DNA from: Oscillospiraceae bacterium
GTDB lineage: Bacteria > Bacillota > Clostridia > Saccharofermentanales > Saccharofermentanaceae
NCBI GenBank assembly: GCA_902788505.1
Contig: CADAKH010000007.1
Location: 1-64,000 of the forward strand
DNA: 64,000 bases
Direction: 5' to 3'
Part shown: piece by piece, positions 41,886 to 49,793 of the stretch
Numbering within the stretch: the stretch's first letter is position 1
Layout of the letters: each line of letters starts with the position of its first letter
Notes under the pieces: model-generated
What the model was told of the DNA's origin: nothing
The model's input: the letters and a program-made list of their open reading frames with translations, nothing else
The model's database searches: none
Position numbers and translations under genes: made by a program

Positions 41886-42217
41886 CAATTCTCTTCCTCC
41901 TCGCTGATATTCTCGAGTATGGCGGAAATCCCTTCCGCAAAGCTTTTATCAGTAATAGCCGCAACGGTTCTGTTTGGCTTGCCTAATGCATCTCCCAGTT
42001 CATCTGATGTCGCAAAACTGTAGCAGGTTATCTCTTTGTCACTTGTCATGTTCTTCAACAGCTTGTCCAAAGAGTTTCTTGAAATATCTCTGGTAATGAT
42101 CAGTAGCTCAACATTGCCCGAACGTATTGCTCCCTTGACTGCATCACTTCCCGATACGACTTTACCGGCACGTGCTGCAAGTCCGATCATTCCGAATACT
42201 CTTTCTTTATCAGTCAT
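41885..42217 (-). CDS. L7Ae-type RNA-binding protein YlxQ
   Basis: This 110-residue protein has the L7Ae/L30e fold pattern: [24 protein letters not shown], followed by [13 protein letters not shown]. It corresponds to the YlxQ protein encoded between ylxR and infB in Firmicutes, a kink-turn RNA binder with an unclear ribosomal role. It overlaps both neighbours by one base. Confidence 0.92.
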   Translation of the reverse strand: MTDKERVFGMIGLAARAGKVVSGSDAVKGAIRSGNVELLIITRDISRNSLDKLLKNMTSDKEITCYSFATSDELGDALGKPNRTVAAITDKSFAEGISAILENISEEEEN

Positions 42218-42492
42218 CAGTTCTCTTTAATGCTCCCCAAAAGTGATTTCGCAAGTTCTTTGATCTCTTCTTCAGTCAAAGGCTTCTTTAAACCTTTGGA
42301 AAGTCTGGCTGCTTTCTTAAGCTCGGCAGTTATGCACTTCTCATTGGGACAGAGATATGCACCTCTTCCCGAGAGCTTGCCCGTAGGATCGAATACAACT
42401 TCCCCTTCCGGAGTCACGACAACACGCAAGAGATCGTTCTTATCTCTTACCGTTCTGCATGATACACAACTTCTCTGCGGCTTCTTCTTCAT
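42217..42492 (-). CDS. ylxR: YlxR family RNA-binding protein
   Basis: This 91-residue protein matches YlxR (DUF448): RSCVSCRTVRDKNDLLRVV at the start and the GRGAYLCPNEKC motif with conserved basic and cysteine residues. The family is encoded between nusA and infB and is reported to bind RNA and to affect RNase P activity or transcription. Its stop overlaps the ylxQ start. Confidence 0.94.
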   Translation of the reverse strand: MKKKPQRSCVSCRTVRDKNDLLRVVVTPEGEVVFDPTGKLSGRGAYLCPNEKCITAELKKAARLSKGLKKPLTEEEIKELAKSLLGSIKEN

Positions 42493-42514
42493 AACTCAAT
42501 ACGCTCTGCTGAGA

Positions 42515-43687
42515 TCATTCCTCTTTACCGGCTTCATCATCAACAACAGTGAAGTCATCGATAAGTGCCTTTGTTGATTCTACGCTCTCGTCAGACTCTT
42601 TCTTGATATCGATCTTGAATCCGGTAAGTCTAGCAGCAAGGCGGACATTCTGACCGCTCTTACCGATAGCGAGAGAGAACTGCTGGTCAGGTACGATAAC
42701 CTTTGCGTATCTCTCAACTTCACCGTTCTCATTTGTGGTGATCTCTGTATCAACTCTGGAGACCTTTGCAGGCTGCAAGGCTTCGCTGATAAAGAGAGCC
42801 GGATCTTCCTTCCAGTCAACGATGTCGATCTTCTCTTCAGCGAGCTCATTCATGATCTGCTGAACTCTCTGGCCTCTCTGACCAACGCATGAACCCTTAG
42901 CATCAATATCGGGATCCTTTGAGTAAACAGCTACCTTTGTTCTGGAACCTGCTTCTCTTGCAACGGATCTGATGATGACATCGCCTGCCTTGATCTCAGG
43001 AACTTCAAGCTCGAAAAGCTTTGTTACGAGTCTTGCATCAGTTCTTGAAAGAACAACAGAAGGTCTGCCGTTAGCTTCTTCAACGCCCATTACAAGGAAC
43101 TTCATGATCCTGTCCTGATCGTAACGCTCATTTCTGTTGTTTCTGATCTGACCGTCATGCTTAACGATTGCTTCAGCACGGCCGATATTTACATATACAT
43201 TTCTTGCATCCTTACGGACAATAGTACCGGAAGTGATCTCACCGATCTTACCTGAGAATTCCTTCTCGATTTTGGAGCTCTCAGCATCTCTGAGCTTCTG
43301 ATTGATAGCGTTCTTGGCTGCGCTTGCAGCAAGACGTCCCAGATCCTCAACGTCGATACCGATCTCGATCTCGTCTCCGACTTCTACATCTTCATAACCG
43401 AGTTCCTTAGCAGCTTCGATGGAAATCTCATTTGCCTCGTCAACAACTTCGTCAACAACCTCAGCGAGCTTGTAAACATAGATCTCGCCTGTCTCTCTGT
43501 CGATCTCAGCGTTTACGGACTTGATATCCTGCTTGTTACCGCCGAACTCACGTCTGTAAGCTGCAACAAGACCGCTTTCAATCGCCTGGAATACCTCTTC
43601 CTCATTGATGTCTCTTTCTTCTGCGAGGAGCTTAACGAGACTTACTATTGTATCCTTAGGTTCCTCTTCATTCTTCTTTCTGGGCAT
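42515..43687 (-). CDS. nusA: Transcription termination/antitermination factor NusA
   Basis: This 390-residue factor binds RNA polymerase and modulates pausing and termination. It has the N-terminal RNAP-binding domain, an S1 domain (GTIVRKDARNVYVNIGRAEAIV) and KH domains with VGQRGQRVQQIMNEL and AIGKSGQNVRLAARLTG. AGGAGG precedes the ATG. The leader of its operon carries a terminator hairpin (44188-44218) that NusA itself may act on. Confidence 0.96.
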   Translation of the reverse strand: MPRKKNEEEPKDTIVSLVKLLAEERDINEEEVFQAIESGLVAAYRREFGGNKQDIKSVNAEIDRETGEIYVYKLAEVVDEVVDEANEISIEAAKELGYEDVEVGDEIEIGIDVEDLGRLAASAAKNAINQKLRDAESSKIEKEFSGKIGEITSGTIVRKDARNVYVNIGRAEAIVKHDGQIRNNRNERYDQDRIMKFLVMGVEEANGRPSVVLSRTDARLVTKLFELEVPEIKAGDVIIRSVAREAGSRTKVAVYSKDPDIDAKGSCVGQRGQRVQQIMNELAEEKIDIVDWKEDPALFISEALQPAKVSRVDTEITTNENGEVERYAKVIVPDQQFSLAIGKSGQNVRLAARLTGFKIDIKKESDESVESTKALIDDFTVVDDEAGKEE

Positions 43688-43704
43688 TTTATATTTCCTC
43701 CTGC

Positions 43705-44169
43705 TTAAAATTCTATATGACGTACGGCCTTGGCAATGTCCTCTAATCCGAGTGTCAGCTCTTCTCCGTTATCAAATACAAAAGTTGCTTTTCCCTCTTC
43801 CGCGCCTTTGATGGATGCGGTAAAGTTCTTCTTACCTTCGAGCGGCTTATAAAGTGTGATATCGGCCTTTTCTCCGCTGTATCTGTTGTAATCCTTCTCG
43901 TTCTCAAGGGGTCTTGTAAGTCCCGGTGAGGATACTTCGAAAAAATCGGGGTCAATAGACGAAGCTTCGTCAATAACCGGATCTACCGCACGGCTTACTG
44001 TCTCACAGTCATCAATGCCGATACCGCCCTTTTTATCAATATAGAGCGTAAGGACCATGCCTCTTGCCTCTTTGACATAAGAACAGTCGACAAGATCAAA
44101 ACCGAGGCCGGCAACTACAGGTTCGGCAAGTTCGAATGCTTCCTGCGCCACTTTGGATCTTTTAGCCAA
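43705..44169 (-). CDS. rimP: Ribosome maturation factor RimP
   Basis: This protein of about 154 residues assists 30S assembly. ELAEPVVAGLGFDLVDCSYVKE, the VLTLYIDKKGGIGIDDCETVSRAVDPVID block and VSSPGLTRPL are typical. The start is assigned to a TTG at 44169, which has AAGGAG 7 bases upstream and gives the normal N-terminus. An in-frame ATG at 44202 would lie inside the leader terminator hairpin and is unlikely. It opens the nusA-infB operon. Confidence 0.93.
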   Translation of the reverse strand: MAKRSKVAQEAFELAEPVVAGLGFDLVDCSYVKEARGMVLTLYIDKKGGIGIDDCETVSRAVDPVIDEASSIDPDFFEVSSPGLTRPLENEKDYNRYSGEKADITLYKPLEGKKNFTASIKGAEEGKATFVFDNGEELTLGLEDIAKAVRHIEF

Positions 44170-44187
44170 ATTATTTCTCCTTTTACA

Positions 44188-44218
44188 ACAAAAAACGGAC
44201 ACGCATAACGCTGTCCGT
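44188..44218 (-). terminator. Leader terminator (attenuator) of the rimP-nusA operon
   Basis: On the minus strand ACGGACA and TGTCCGT form a 7-bp stem with a 10-base loop, followed by TTTTTGTT, between the promoter at 44248-44276 and the rimP start. All operon transcripts must read through it. A NusA-stimulated leader terminator controlling the nusA operon is known in Bacillus subtilis; the same feedback is inferred here. Confidence 0.8.
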
Positions 44219-44247
44219 TCGTAAAAAACCTTTTTATGAACTCAATG

Positions 44248-44276
44248 ATTTTAACATAAGGTTTATAATCTTGCAA
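44248..44276 (-). promoter_or_regulatory. Promoter of the rimP-nusA-infB operon
   Basis: The minus strand reads TTGCAA (44271-44276), a 17-base spacer and TAAAAT (44248-44253), with an extended TG-T before the -10. Transcription would start near 44241 and give a leader of about 70 bases containing the attenuator. Confidence 0.75.
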
Positions 44277-44390
44277 ACCGAAAAATGTTCCATATTTTTT
44301 ACACTTTTATATTCATTTCGAAAGGTAATTAAAGTAAAATAAGACTATCCAGATATCCAATGGAAATATAATCCCCAAAGGAGACATTCT

Positions 44391-44798
44391 ATGATTAAAC
44401 TTATTGCAGGACCTAAGGGTACGGGCAAAACAGCAAAGCTCGTCGATGACATTAACGCAGTTGCTTCTACTGACAGCAACGTCGTTTGCCTTGAAAGAGG
44501 AAATAGATTAGACCAGCTTCTTAAGCCCACAGTTCGTCTTGTAAATATGAAGGAATACCCCATCGAAGGTTTTGACCAGGTTCTCGCATTCATTTGCGGC
44601 ATCTGCTCCAAAGATTACGACTTAACACATATCTACGTTGACGCAATCTGCAAAGTTGCTAACAGCTATGAACCCGAAGGTCTCGGAGAATTCCTTTTGA
44701 AGCTTGACGCTTTCTTAAAGGACACACCTGTTACTGCAACTATCCTCTTCAGCGGTGACATCAACAGCCTTCCTGAAGAAGCAAGAAAGTTCGCGTAA
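44391..44798 (+). CDS. Small P-loop NTPase, function unknown
   Basis: This 135-residue protein begins with a Walker A motif GPKGTGKT (residues 7-14), and a later strand ATILFSGDINSLPEEA is compatible with a sensor or Walker B-like strand. HIYVDAICKVAN around residue 85 may hold the acidic Walker B residue. It has no membrane segment. Similar short Clostridial proteins are annotated only as ATP-binding. It is monocistronic, with a terminator 25 bases after its stop, and divergent from rimP. Confidence 0.75.
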   Translation: MIKLIAGPKGTGKTAKLVDDINAVASTDSNVVCLERGNRLDQLLKPTVRLVNMKEYPIEGFDQVLAFICGICSKDYDLTHIYVDAICKVANSYEPEGLGEFLLKLDAFLKDTPVTATILFSGDINSLPEEARKFA

Positions 44799-44821
44799 TA
44801 ATTATTTAATCCTGTGAATCG

Positions 44822-44850
44822 GCCGGATCCTTTTTCAGGTCCGGCTTTTT
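44822..44850 (+). terminator. Terminator of the P-loop NTPase gene
   Basis: GCCGGATCCT and AGGTCCGGC form a stem with one mismatch around a TTTTTC loop, followed by TTTTT. Confidence 0.85.
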
Positions 44851-44882
44851 AAAGCAAACAACAATAGGAGGAACAGTTAAAA

Positions 44883-45341
44883 ATGGGAGTAATTAAAAAC
44901 TTCATGAATGAGTTCAAGGAATTTGCACTCAAGGGTAATGTAGTTGATATGGCTATCGGTGTTATCGTCGGTGCTGCTTTCAAGGATATCGTAACATCCT
45001 TCACAGACAGCTTTATCAACCCTTTGATCGCATCTATCGGCGGAGCTGATATCGCAGGTTCGATAAGACTTCCCTGGGTAGATTACACAGGACTCACTCT
45101 GGAAGAGATCCAGTCACTTTCAATCAACTACGGTGCATTCATTACGGCTGTCATCAATTTCCTTATCATGGCATTGATCCTCTTCATTATGCTCAAGGCT
45201 ATCAATGCACTTAAGAACGGAATCACAAAGCGTGCAAAGAAGGGCGCTAAAGAAGAACCCGCACCTGCACCCGAACCGTCTGATGAAGTTAAGCTCCTTA
45301 CAGAGATCAAGGATCTCCTCAAGGAACAGAAGGCTAAATAA
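44883..45341 (+). CDS. mscL: Large-conductance mechanosensitive channel MscL
   Basis: This 152-residue protein forms a pentameric channel that releases osmolytes on hypo-osmotic shock. The amphipathic N-terminus and first membrane helix read FKEFALKGNVVDMAIGVIVGAAFKDIVTSF, the MscL signature; the second membrane helix is around residues 85-107. The C-terminal cytoplasmic helix is preceded by a Glu/Pro/Ala linker (EEPAPAPEP). AGGAGG lies upstream of the ATG. Confidence 0.97.
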   Translation: MGVIKNFMNEFKEFALKGNVVDMAIGVIVGAAFKDIVTSFTDSFINPLIASIGGADIAGSIRLPWVDYTGLTLEEIQSLSINYGAFITAVINFLIMALILFIMLKAINALKNGITKRAKKGAKEEPAPAPEPSDEVKLLTEIKDLLKEQKAK

Positions 45342-45365
45342 CTTCTCACAACACAAAACAAAAAC

Positions 45366-45396
45366 AAGGGGTTGTAACAAGATGTTGCAACCCCTT
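45366..45396. terminator. Bidirectional terminator between mscL and the zinc-ribbon gene
   Basis: AAGGGGTTG (45366-45374) and CAACCCCTT (45388-45396) form a 9-bp stem. TTTAATTT follows on the plus strand, and on the minus strand TGTTTTTGTTTTG follows, so it can stop transcripts from both convergent genes. Confidence 0.88.
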
Positions 45397-45420
45397 TTAA
45401 TTTGCCTTTTAAATTACATG

Positions 45421-46122
45421 TTATTTCAACATATTGACCGCATCATAGAAAGACTCTGCTTTGCCGGTTGAGATAAGAGTAATTATCTTATCCATGTATA
45501 TCTTGGTCCTGAGCTTTGGCGGAACAAGAGACGTGTATTCACTCACCTCGTTTTTCTTCATCTTCAGCTTTGTCTTGAGTTCTGCTGTATTCTTGGCAAG
45601 ATCGTCAATTCTTTTTTTCATTTTATATTCTTCTTCAGCGATAGCTGCATTCAGTCGTTCCTGCTTCCTGCCTGCCAAAGCATTTCCCAATATGAGCAAT
45701 CCGATAGCCGCCATAAATGCAATTATGAGCGAAAACACAACACCTACGCCCGCATCATCACCAGTCGAACTTATTAACACTCCGATTAAGTAAACAACAT
45801 TTAGGGTGATATAAGCATATATCAGAAAAGGCCAGAAGAACCTGAATTTCGAGTATCTCTTGTGGGAAATAACTGCAGGTCTTTTCAGAGTCGTCTCATT
45901 AGACCCGATCTCTCTTTCAAGCTTTTCTATAGAGGCATACTTATCCTTGAGTTTCAGCGCGAGATCAATGCTTTCTTCTTTTGTCATTACAGGCAATTCC
46001 TGTGAAGGAACCTGATCGTCAGCAAAAACTTCATCGGCCGTTTTGTCTATTGGTTCACCGCACTTGAAGCAAAACACATCATCTTCTTTTAATCTGGCGC
46101 CGCATTTTCTGCAAAAAGACAT
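45421..46122 (-). CDS. Zinc-ribbon membrane protein, function unknown
   Basis: This 233-residue protein starts at 46122, where GAGGGAGGG lies upstream. An N-terminal double zinc-ribbon knuckle (FCRKCG ... FCFKCG) is followed by a helical region, two membrane segments around residues 105-128 and 133-155, and a C-terminal coiled coil (KKRIDDLAKNTAELKTKLKMKKNEV). It looks like a cytoplasmic membrane protein with both ends inside. The cysteine motif resembles that of the protease at 54995-57949. No function is known. Confidence 0.7.
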   Translation of the reverse strand: MSFCRKCGARLKEDDVFCFKCGEPIDKTADEVFADDQVPSQELPVMTKEESIDLALKLKDKYASIEKLEREIGSNETTLKRPAVISHKRYSKFRFFWPFLIYAYITLNVVYLIGVLISSTGDDAGVGVVFSLIIAFMAAIGLLILGNALAGRKQERLNAAIAEEEYKMKKRIDDLAKNTAELKTKLKMKKNEVSEYTSLVPPKLRTKIYMDKIITLISTGKAESFYDAVNMLK

Positions 46123-46164
46123 ATCTATTCCCTCCCTCTGATATTCCACGTATTTATATGATAC

Positions 46165-46201
46165 AAAAAACGGTCCGGTAAATACAATACCTACCGGACC
46201 G
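46165..46201 (-). terminator. Terminator of the ArsR-type regulator operon
   Basis: On the minus strand CGGTCCGGTA pairs with TACCGGACCG around an 11-base loop, followed by TTTTTTG. The stem is 10 bp and GC-rich. Confidence 0.9.
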
Positions 46202-46226
46202 CTTATGGATTTATACAGACTATGGA

Positions 46227-46616
46227 TCAGTCTTTTTTCTTTTTCTTGTTCTTGTCTTTCTTCTTCTTTTTCTTGCCCTTCTTGGGTTCCTTCGGATCTG
46301 TCTCTGAAACCTCTTTTGCTTTAACTGCTTTTTTAGGGCTCTCCTTAAGTGAAGCTATGGCAGAAGAGACAAGTTCTATCGTATTTTTATTGATTGAATA
46401 ATAAGCAAATCTTCCTTTGCGCTCGACATTTACAAGGCCTGCTTCTGTAAGACACGCCATGTGGTGGGACAAAGTCGGCTGTGTAAATTCGAACTCCGAA
46501 AGAATATCTTTTGCGGTGAGCTCACCTTTTGAAGCAATGAGAGACAGTATCCTGAATCTCACACCTTCAGCAAGTACTCCAAGTATTCCGGTCAGCTGTC
46601 TGTCAGTATCAGCCAT
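46227..46616 (-). CDS. ArsR-family winged-helix regulator with poly-lysine tail
   Basis: This 129-residue protein has the ArsR HTH pattern in residues 5-80: LAEGVRFRILSLIASKGELTAKDIL, then FTQPTLSHHMACLTEAGLVNVERKGRFAYYSI. No metal-binding cysteine motif is evident, so it is not a classical metal sensor. The last 35 residues are almost only Lys with Pro, Glu and Asp, a basic disordered tail unusual for this family that may add nonspecific nucleic-acid binding. It lies 12 bases after the DUF4004 gene and ends at a strong terminator. Confidence 0.85.
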   Translation of the reverse strand: MADTDRQLTGILGVLAEGVRFRILSLIASKGELTAKDILSEFEFTQPTLSHHMACLTEAGLVNVERKGRFAYYSINKNTIELVSSAIASLKESPKKAVKAKEVSETDPKEPKKGKKKKKKDKNKKKKKD

Positions 46617-46628
46617 CAGTCTAATCTA

Positions 46629-47255
46629 TCAGGCAATAAGCTGATCCTTTAATGCTTCTTCAAATTCGCCGAGGTTAGCACATGCAATGATCTCTGTATT
46701 ATCTTCAAGAAGGATCTCATCTTCACCTCTTACGAGAACTGTCATCGGAACACCCATCTTGCGGAGAAGAATGAGCTGGTACTCTTTGGAAGCTTCAGCA
46801 GAGAGATACTTGCAAAGAAGTCTCAATACCTGCTTTGCATCTTCAAGATAGATGCCGGAAAGCTTCATAAGATGATCGATTACATACATAGCAAAAACAT
46901 CATTGAAGTCCAAAAGGTCCTTCATGGGGAAAACTGATGTGAATGCTGTAATGGACATTCTGCCTACGATCTCAAGGTCCTTGAAATCCTGCATGGGGAT
47001 CTTGAAGCTCTCAACATTGGCAGAGAAAAGTTCCTGCATCTGATCTACTGACAATTCGCTCTTAAGATCTTTGATGCGTGCGATTCTTGCAGTGATCTTC
47101 TCTTCGGGGAAGAATGTAGCCTGTCCTATCTCAGTTGCCTTATGGATGAACCAGCTCTCAGGAATCAGTCCCTGACGCTTCCAGCGGTAGAGCGTACCGT
47201 ATGAGATTCCTTCCTTTGTGAGCAGGTCTTTTTTTGAAATAAGTCTGTCTTCCAT
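46629..47255 (-). CDS. DUF4004 (YhbD-like) MerR-type HTH protein
   Basis: This 208-residue protein begins with a MerR-like helix-turn-helix typical of the YhbD/DUF4004 family: LISKKDLLTKEGISYGTLYRWKRQGLIPESWFIHK, then GQATFFPEEKI. The helical remainder has no recognised domain. In Bacillus subtilis yhbD precedes bactofilin genes yhbE-yhbF; here its partner is an ArsR-type regulator instead. AAGGGGA lies before the ATG. A TAACAATGTTA palindrome sits in its promoter region. Confidence 0.85.
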   Translation of the reverse strand: MEDRLISKKDLLTKEGISYGTLYRWKRQGLIPESWFIHKATEIGQATFFPEEKITARIARIKDLKSELSVDQMQELFSANVESFKIPMQDFKDLEIVGRMSITAFTSVFPMKDLLDFNDVFAMYVIDHLMKLSGIYLEDAKQVLRLLCKYLSAEASKEYQLILLRKMGVPMTVLVRGEDEILLEDNTEIIACANLGEFEEALKDQLIA

Positions 47256-47291
47256 ATATTGTTCCCCTTCTTTCAGTTCTTAATAACTCCG

Positions 47292-47311
47292 ATTGTAAAA
47301 TAACAATGTTA
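47292..47311 (-). promoter_or_regulatory. Palindrome and -10 element upstream of the DUF4004 gene
   Basis: TAACAATGTTA (47301-47311) lies 3 bases upstream (minus strand) of a TACAAT -10-like hexamer (47292-47297), about 37 bases before the start codon. The same core overlaps the promoter of the two-component operon at 17033-17043 and lies upstream of the tRNA-half promoter at 3177-3187. A shared regulator is possible. Confidence 0.45.
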
Positions 47312-47344
47312 CAGTAATGAGACATCAGGATAAAAAGAAGGCAA

Positions 47345-47383
47345 CAAAAAGGAGCTGACCGGAATCGTACCGTGACAGCTCCT
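47345..47383 (-). terminator. Terminator of the Ala/Lys/Glu-rich membrane protein gene
   Basis: On the minus strand AGGAGCTG and CAGCTCCT form an 8-bp stem, extended by an inner CGGTA/TCCGG pairing, followed by TTTTTG. Confidence 0.88.
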
Positions 47384-47413
47384 ATAAGTGTTCAAAGTTA
47401 ACGGTTCCGATGT

Positions 47414-48097
47414 TTATCCGATACCAAAAGAACCTGCGATCTTACTTAATGCAAGGAGAACATTCTCTCTTATATCGGCAGGAAGAGCTACGCCGATAAC
47501 GATTATTGCGATCAGGCAAAGCACCAGAGCAATAATATAGTAAGCAAGAATTGCCTTCTCAAAGTTCTTAACGTTTCTGTTGCGTCCGGCAACTGCAAGG
47601 ATAAGTGTTGCAACAAATCCGATGAAAGGAATTGCACTTAAGAATGCAAGCCAGAAATACTTGGATGTTGATACAGGTCTGTACTGCGGAGGGCATGCAT
47701 CGATAAGAGCCTGCTGTGCTGCTCTCTTCTGTCTCTTCTTCTCAAGTCTTGCATCAGCCTTCTCCTGGGCAAGCTTAGCCTTCTCCGCTTCCTTTTCGGC
47801 AGCGGCTGCCTTTTTAGCAGCATCCTTGGCAGCCTGCTCTTCAGCTTTCTTTGCAGCTTTAGCTGCTGCCTCGGCTTCCTTGGAAGCTTCTTTTGCAGCC
47901 TCTTTACCTGCTGCGGAAGCTGCCACTGCAGCTGCTGCAACCTCTGCAGTTTTGTCCTCAGCTTCCTTTTTGACTGATTTTGCAGCCTTTTCTTCAGCTT
48001 CTTCTACAACTGCAACCTCTTCTTTGACGCCTTCTTCAACTTCTTCGGAAGCGTCAGAGATCTCAGGTTCCATCTTATTATTCAAATCGTCTGCCAT
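47414..48097 (-). CDS. Ala/Lys/Glu-rich coiled-coil membrane protein
   Basis: This 227-residue protein has an acidic first 40 residues, then about 90 residues of Ala/Lys/Glu repeats (KAAKKAEEQAAKDAAKKAAA type) predicted as a long helix, and two C-terminal membrane segments (about 148-168 and 184-208). It resembles TolA-like helical stalks only in composition. The C-terminal part is similar to small two-pass membrane proteins of unknown function. It follows the lipase-like gene by 49 bases and ends at a terminator. Confidence 0.7.
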   Translation of the reverse strand: MADDLNNKMEPEISDASEEVEEGVKEEVAVVEEAEEKAAKSVKKEAEDKTAEVAAAAVAASAAGKEAAKEASKEAEAAAKAAKKAEEQAAKDAAKKAAAAEKEAEKAKLAQEKADARLEKKRQKRAAQQALIDACPPQYRPVSTSKYFWLAFLSAIPFIGFVATLILAVAGRNRNVKNFEKAILAYYIIALVLCLIAIIVIGVALPADIRENVLLALSKIAGSFGIG

Positions 48098-48146
48098 ATG
48101 AGAGCTCCCTTCTTATCATAATAAATTGATTATAGCATAAGCACAT

Positions 48147-49784
48147 TTACTTTACATACCAGCGATGTCTTACACGGTATGCCTTAAGTACCCTTAACAG
48201 ACCGTCGCAAATGGCGAGCGAACCTACGATGATCATATAAACCTCAAGTGTATTTTCAGGAGCAAAAAGGATAAATATTCCGCTCACCGCCCAGACAGCG
48301 CTCATGATTATCAGCAATACTTCAAAACTCCTGTTGCGGGTCTTTTTAGCTCTTGCCATACAATTATAAGAACATGCGAAAAGAAGTGCCGCAAAGATTC
48401 CGCTTGCCATTACAAACAGAGCGCCCTCTTTAACAAATGTCAATACCGTCGTGGCAACAAGAACAGATGAGACCGTGGCATCAACCAGATGAGCCTGGAA
48501 ATTCCAGTTGTCCTTCTTCATCTTTCTGACAGTAAGAGTTATCGATATGATTGTTGCCGCCAAAAGAAGGATTACGACCAGGACGAAAAGGAAGTTCTCG
48601 GGAATAAGGAAAATCAGGAGACCTGCAAGCATCATGGCTAGACCTTTGGCAAGATCAGACCTTCTAAACTGTCTGAAAGCACTCGTCTTTGAAAGTTTCT
48701 TGCCTTCACCGTCCAGAAACAGCTGATCAGGAAGAGAAGCAGCAGCGATCCTCAGTCTCTCATCATCGCCTAAAACAACATTAAGGACTCTCTCCCATCC
48801 TCTCGTTCCCTGTGCTGTAAATTCCTCAAGTGTCTGGGTATCTTCTTCACTCATCGCATCGAAAAAAGCATTAATGAATCTTTTGCGCTCTTCGATATTT
48901 ACCGAGTAGATCCATTTATCAATCCCGCTGTTTATCCTTGCTGCAAGAGGATCCAATCCGTCTGCTGCTATGAGTATATCGCCGTGATCTATTCCCCATG
49001 AACAGAGCTCATGCTGGTCAGCACCCTGCTTATCGCTTTTGATCACATAACTGTCTTCTATCTCGGGAGCAAAAACGCTTCCGACGATCGAGAACTGCGG
49101 GATTATTCTTGTAGCCTTCGGATTAACACGTTTTATCAGGTCTTCTTTCAACACCTCAGGGCAGAAGCCAGGTCCGTCGTTAGAATAGATATGCTCTACC
49201 CTGTCGAAAAGATCATCAGGAAGAACGGCAGCCGCATACACTGCAAGATTGCCGCCTTTGGAATGTCCTCCGGAAATTACTGTATCAAATCTTTTGAGTG
49301 CGGAACGTAGATAAGCTTCGGCCATTCTCTGTGATGAAGTAAGAGTAAAACTTGTCATGAAGTCTTCTTTCCATCCGGCAATAGTGCTGTCGGTGCCTCT
49401 GTATGCAACAAAAGCCCGGCCGCCTTTCTTCGCGGGCGAGAAAGTCATTGCAGAGAACTGGATAGAGTCATCTTCATCAAGGATATCCGTAAAAGATGAA
49501 ATATAAAGATCTCCAAACCTTTTGGAGTTAGCTGCGGTCTTAACAAGCAAAGTAAAACGTTCGCTGTCGTCAGGTGCCATTTTACGGATCGACAGGCCGA
49601 GATTTGTAAGCTCATTGACAGCCTCACGGAGTGTCATGATACCGTCCTCGCTGTTTATTTCGGGAACTTCTTTCAGATCAAGATAAGATAACTGACAAAG
49701 CACGATATTATCGACTCTTGAAAAGGGCCTGCCTTCAAAGTCGGTACCGCCTACCCAGCGGACATAGTCAATTATGTTATCCAT
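48147..49784 (-). CDS. Lipase-like alpha/beta hydrolase with C-terminal membrane domain
   Basis: This 545-residue protein has an N-terminal region like the Mbeg1/DUF2974 class 3 lipase family (residues 1-340). The nucleophile elbow is GGHSKGGN with S175, and the strand FVAYRGTDST near residue 126 fits the oxyanion segment of class 3 lipases. Residues 385-545 hold about six membrane segments in two groups, resembling the DUF308/HdeD-type domain. No signal peptide is seen, so the hydrolase probably faces the cytosol. It follows the polysaccharide deacetylase by 9 bases. The substrate is unknown. Confidence 0.8.
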   Translation of the reverse strand: MDNIIDYVRWVGGTDFEGRPFSRVDNIVLCQLSYLDLKEVPEINSEDGIMTLREAVNELTNLGLSIRKMAPDDSERFTLLVKTAANSKRFGDLYISSFTDILDEDDSIQFSAMTFSPAKKGGRAFVAYRGTDSTIAGWKEDFMTSFTLTSSQRMAEAYLRSALKRFDTVISGGHSKGGNLAVYAAAVLPDDLFDRVEHIYSNDGPGFCPEVLKEDLIKRVNPKATRIIPQFSIVGSVFAPEIEDSYVIKSDKQGADQHELCSWGIDHGDILIAADGLDPLAARINSGIDKWIYSVNIEERKRFINAFFDAMSEEDTQTLEEFTAQGTRGWERVLNVVLGDDERLRIAAASLPDQLFLDGEGKKLSKTSAFRQFRRSDLAKGLAMMLAGLLIFLIPENFLFVLVVILLLAATIISITLTVRKMKKDNWNFQAHLVDATVSSVLVATTVLTFVKEGALFVMASGIFAALLFACSYNCMARAKKTRNRSFEVLLIIMSAVWAVSGIFILFAPENTLEVYMIIVGSLAICDGLLRVLKAYRVRHRWYVK

Positions 49785-49793
49785 TGCAAATTA

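Noticed and set aside
41185..41907. Plus-strand Ser/Phe-rich reading frame opposite infB
   Set aside because: It is an antisense shadow of the Lys/Glu-rich IF-2 N-terminus.
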